Of a DNA stretch of 64,000 nt, positions 61,357-64,000 are shown in pieces. Location of the stretch: the NCBI RefSeq assembly GCF_910592395.1, contig NC_088308.1:11857001-11921000 (forward strand). Direction: 5' to 3'. This DNA comes from Lineus longissimus. Its lineage: Eukaryota; Nemertea; Pilidiophora; Heteronemertea; Lineidae. Made by a program: the position numbers and the translations under genes. Each line of letters begins with the position of its first letter. Within the stretch, counting starts at the first letter, position 1. The notes under the pieces are model-generated. The model saw only the letters and a program-made list of their open reading frames with translations. It was not told where the DNA came from and searched no databases.

Positions 61357-62000
61357 AAGGCACTGGAAAAAAAGGCACTGGAAAAAAAGGTACGTAAAAA
61401 AGGCACTGGTAAAAAAGGCACTGGAAATAAAGGCACTGGTAAAAAAGGCACCGGTAAAAAAGGCACCAGAAATTCAAAATTCACTTGGGTGAATTCATAG
61501 TGTGTTCTTTTCTGAATATATTTTATTTTCATCTTCATTGAAATGGATACTGATATACCACTATATCTGGGTATTTTGGGACAAAAATGTCAATAAATAG
61601 ACTAATTCAACATGAATAATGTCGTGCTGTTTAATTATGCCTGATTTCAAACAACTATCTCAAAAAAAAGTTCAGGAATTTGGCCTCCAAGGACATATAT
61701 TCATTGGTCTTTTTATGTGAGATGCCGTGTGGAAAATGTCCAGGGTCAGGTATTAAAGGGGCAGATGTCCTAGGGGTCATATGTCATAGGGGACACCCTA
61801 AGGAGACAATGTCGTATGAGGGAGGGGGGATGTAATGAATTATTCGCCGTCATATGGAATTATTACAGGAAGAACACACATGAATACACCAAGTTAATTT
61901 TAAACTGGAGTGCCTTTTTTACCTTGGTAGTACTTTTCTTGTGCCTTTTTTACCGGTGCCTTTTTTTACCGGTGCCTTTTATACCAGTGCCTTTTTTACC
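61357..62000. mobile_element. Foldback element whose arms are a 14-15-bp minisatellite
   Basis: The left arm (61357-61467) is about eight units of AAAAAAGGCACTGGT with variants (CACCGG, TACGT). The right arm (61910-62000) is about six units of the complement, ACCGGTGCCTTTTTT. The unique middle is about 440 bp and has no gene. The next sequence inward also pairs loosely (CACTTGGGTGAATTCATAG against ATGAATACACCAAGTTAATT), supporting one mobile or recombinational unit. Confidence 0.75.
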
Positions 62001-62280
62001 ACACTGTTAAAAAAAAAAGAAGATTTTACAGAACTTTCTTTACATGACCTGTCCTGTAAATCATTTTTATGGAAATAATCTGCGATTCAACAGAAAAAGT
62101 TTTTAAAAAAACAGAATATTAGTTTTTCACAGAATATTTTTTTCCTTCATCTCTGCAAATACTAATGTCATGTTATTTAACAGGTGCGTTGTAAGTTTAC
62201 AGCAGTGTTTGTAACAAAACAGGGCAGAGTCTTTTTTAAGAGAAAATTCTTTTATTTTAAAGAAAGAGAAAAAGTTTTTA

Positions 62281-62312
62281 AACAAGAGGCCCAAGGGCCT
62301 GGCGCTCAGCTG
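62281..62312 (+). repeat. AACAAGAGGCCCAAGGGCC interspersed repeat end, copy 3
   Basis: This copy is identical to the 16731 block through GGCGCTCAGCTG and diverges directly after it. Confidence 0.6.
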
Positions 62313-63004
62313 AAATGGATAGGTGAAGGCAAGGGTAAAGTGTGTGTCGGTAACGTTATTATGAGGCAACGTGAAGCTATAACGTCTAGCACGCAGAAGT
62401 GCTGATGCGAAAGACCTTCTTGCTATATCAGTGCATGCTGAAGTACTGAGTTGACGTCACCCTGGTATTATGACGTAAAGTCATTTCTATTGCCGTTGCA
62501 GTAGTGGGGTGTGTGATGACGTCAAGGAGTTGTGTGGTGACGTCTAAGAGTGGAGTCCTTGTCTTCATGCAGCGTAGGTTGAACTAATAACATGCACATG
62601 GACACAAGGTACATAATTATTACAGTGTATTTTGTGAGGTGGGGCCTGGTGCTTTACAATGGTCAAATGAACCGACTGTTGTCTGGACATTGATGAAGTG
62701 GATGCAGCCAAATGTTTGGGACGGTCTTTTTTGTATGTGAAGAAAAGAAGATAAAGAGTTGGTTAACAAAATGAACTTTATTGGTGCGGCAGATATTTGA
62801 TGCCTTTCGGCAGATATTTGAAGCGCCTTGCGGCAGATATTTGTTGCCTTGCAGCAGATATTTGATAACGCTCTCCGGGAATGGAAAGCAGTAAAACGAG
62901 TAAGCACACCTCACTCTGAATGTGGGAACAGCAAGTGCTTTCCTGGACTTGAAATGTGCCAACGACTCCTCTTGCAATAACCAACAACAGTTAATCTGTA
63001 AAAT
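62313..63004. other. Intergenic spacer with a short 22-bp tandem repeat
   Basis: CGGCAGATATTTG recurs four times at 62787, 62808, 62831 and 62853 (CAGCAGATATTTG in the last), with 21-23-bp spacing. Otherwise no feature is supported. Confidence 0.6.
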
Positions 63005-64000
63005 GAAATGGCCAGGGCCATTGTGCTCACCTCATGTGGAGGAAAGATGGATAAAGAGCATGGTATTGTGTCATGTAGTGTTAGGTTTGATGTAGGTCCA
63101 AGCAATTACAATTTCCCCAAAATGGCCAATTTACAGTACATTCGACCTATGTGACCTTGAAAAGTAGGTCAAATCAAAGAAGACCCGGATGACACATTGA
63201 ATAGTTGTTAGAATTAGATGTACCTATGATATAAAATTGGTGCCAATCGGGCAAGTCATAACTAGAAATAATGGCATTTTGAAGAATTTAGGATTTGGCC
63301 CCCTCCCTTGAGGCCAAACGGCAAATCAGATCGCACCAAACTTCGGTACCTGCGATCACCTGACCAAGGGGTACATGTGTACTTAATTTGTGATCAATAG
63401 TCATTGCAGTTAAGAAACGTGCCATAGTTACGGCCTGACGGCGAATTTACGCCATTTGACATCTGTGACCTTGACAAGAAGGTCAAATTAAAAACCTGTG
63501 TGACATATACTGTATGGTGGTTAGATGTACCCATGATATCAAATTGGTGGCAATCGGGCAAGAAGTTAAGGAATAATCACATTTTTAAGGTTTTTGGATT
63601 TTGCCCCCTGGTGGTCAAGTGGTGAATCATATTGGACCAAACTTCGGTCCCTGAGATCACCTGACTAAGGGGTAAATGTGTACCAAATTTGGTATCAATA
63701 GTCATTGCAGTTTAGAAACGTGCCATCGTTACATCCTAATGGCCAATTTACAACATTTGACCTCTGTGACCTTGAAAAGGAGGTCAAATCAAAAACCCGG
63801 AGGATATATGATGCACCTTTGCTAGAAGTACCTACCATATTTTTTTCAAAATTTCCCGACTACTATTAAGGGAGATATTGCATATTTTCACTTTTAACGT
63901 TTGGCCCCCTGGTGGCCAAACCATGAAACGAATCGGACCGAAACTCGGTCTCCAAGGTGTCATTACATAAGGGTACATGTGTACCAAGTTTCAACTCAAT
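63005..64000 (+). repeat. Second copy of the trimeric ~300-bp repeat, cut by the window end
   Basis: It follows the first copy (60107-61216) closely base for base, in the same orientation and with the same three monomers, about 2.9 kb away. The window ends before the terminal hairpin. Confidence 0.85.

Noticed and set aside
1-64000. CRISPR arrays, rRNA genes, bacterial operons
   Set aside because: The tandem repeats here lack regular unique spacers, and nothing else in the window is prokaryotic.

Overview
The window is eukaryotic genomic DNA, almost certainly from a marine invertebrate and most likely a lophotrochozoan (mollusc, annelid, brachiopod or similar). The signs are spliced genes with GT-AG introns, AT-rich intergenic DNA, LTR retrotransposons, Helitron-type and piggyBac DNA transposons, and short repeat families of a kind common in such genomes (the AACAAGAGGCCCAAGGGCC motif, the TGGAACCTC inverted-repeat family, and ~300-bp repeats ending in a hairpin followed by AAAAA). 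The species call is inference. There are no bacterial operons, rRNA, tRNA genes or CRISPR arrays.

Layout. 1-2.0 kb: degenerate tandem repeat carrying a 224-bp foldback element at a TTAA site. 2.5-9.9 kb: coding region of a Helentron-type rolling-circle transposon. It has a leader with a 2A ribosome-skipping motif, a cysteine protease of the herpes-tegument DUB fold, one in-frame TAA, seven 21-residue basic repeats, a zinc region, HUH Rep, PIF1-like helicase and an AP-endonuclease-like domain. 11.2-13.1 kb: three-exon RPA-like OB-fold/zinc-ribbon gene, possibly part of the same element. 13.1-16.8 kb: repeats and MITEs.

16785-32692: a complete 15.9-kb Ty3/Gypsy-type element on the minus strand, with 3957-bp LTRs that look identical, a GACT target duplication and a tRNA-Leu primer site. 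It carries gag and pol joined by a -1 frameshift signal. Between pol and the 3' LTR it has two related zinc-finger genes, each directly preceded by a 3' splice site. This is the most unusual object in the window.

33.4-34.2 kb: foldback element with a MADF-like fragment. 36.2-39.3 kb: an orphan exon, a KDZ-transposase-like exon and a Josephin-like protease exon. 39.7-43.1 kb: a ~340-bp module with a 69-bp exon, present three times; the first copy is split by an intact piggyBac transposon (39858-42485). 44.2-57.1 kb: a plus-strand host-type gene of at least seven exons encoding a PHD finger (across a GC-AG intron) and an F-box. One of its introns holds an 8.4-kb BEL/Pao retrotransposon (46710-55088, TSD CACAT) whose polyprotein has one premature stop. 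57.1-64 kb: non-coding DNA with foldback and ~300-bp repeat families.

The exon joins in the RPA-like and PHD/F-box genes were checked by phase: summed exon lengths are 1077 and 891 bp, both divisible by three with open frames. No database search was possible, so family names rest on recognised motifs.
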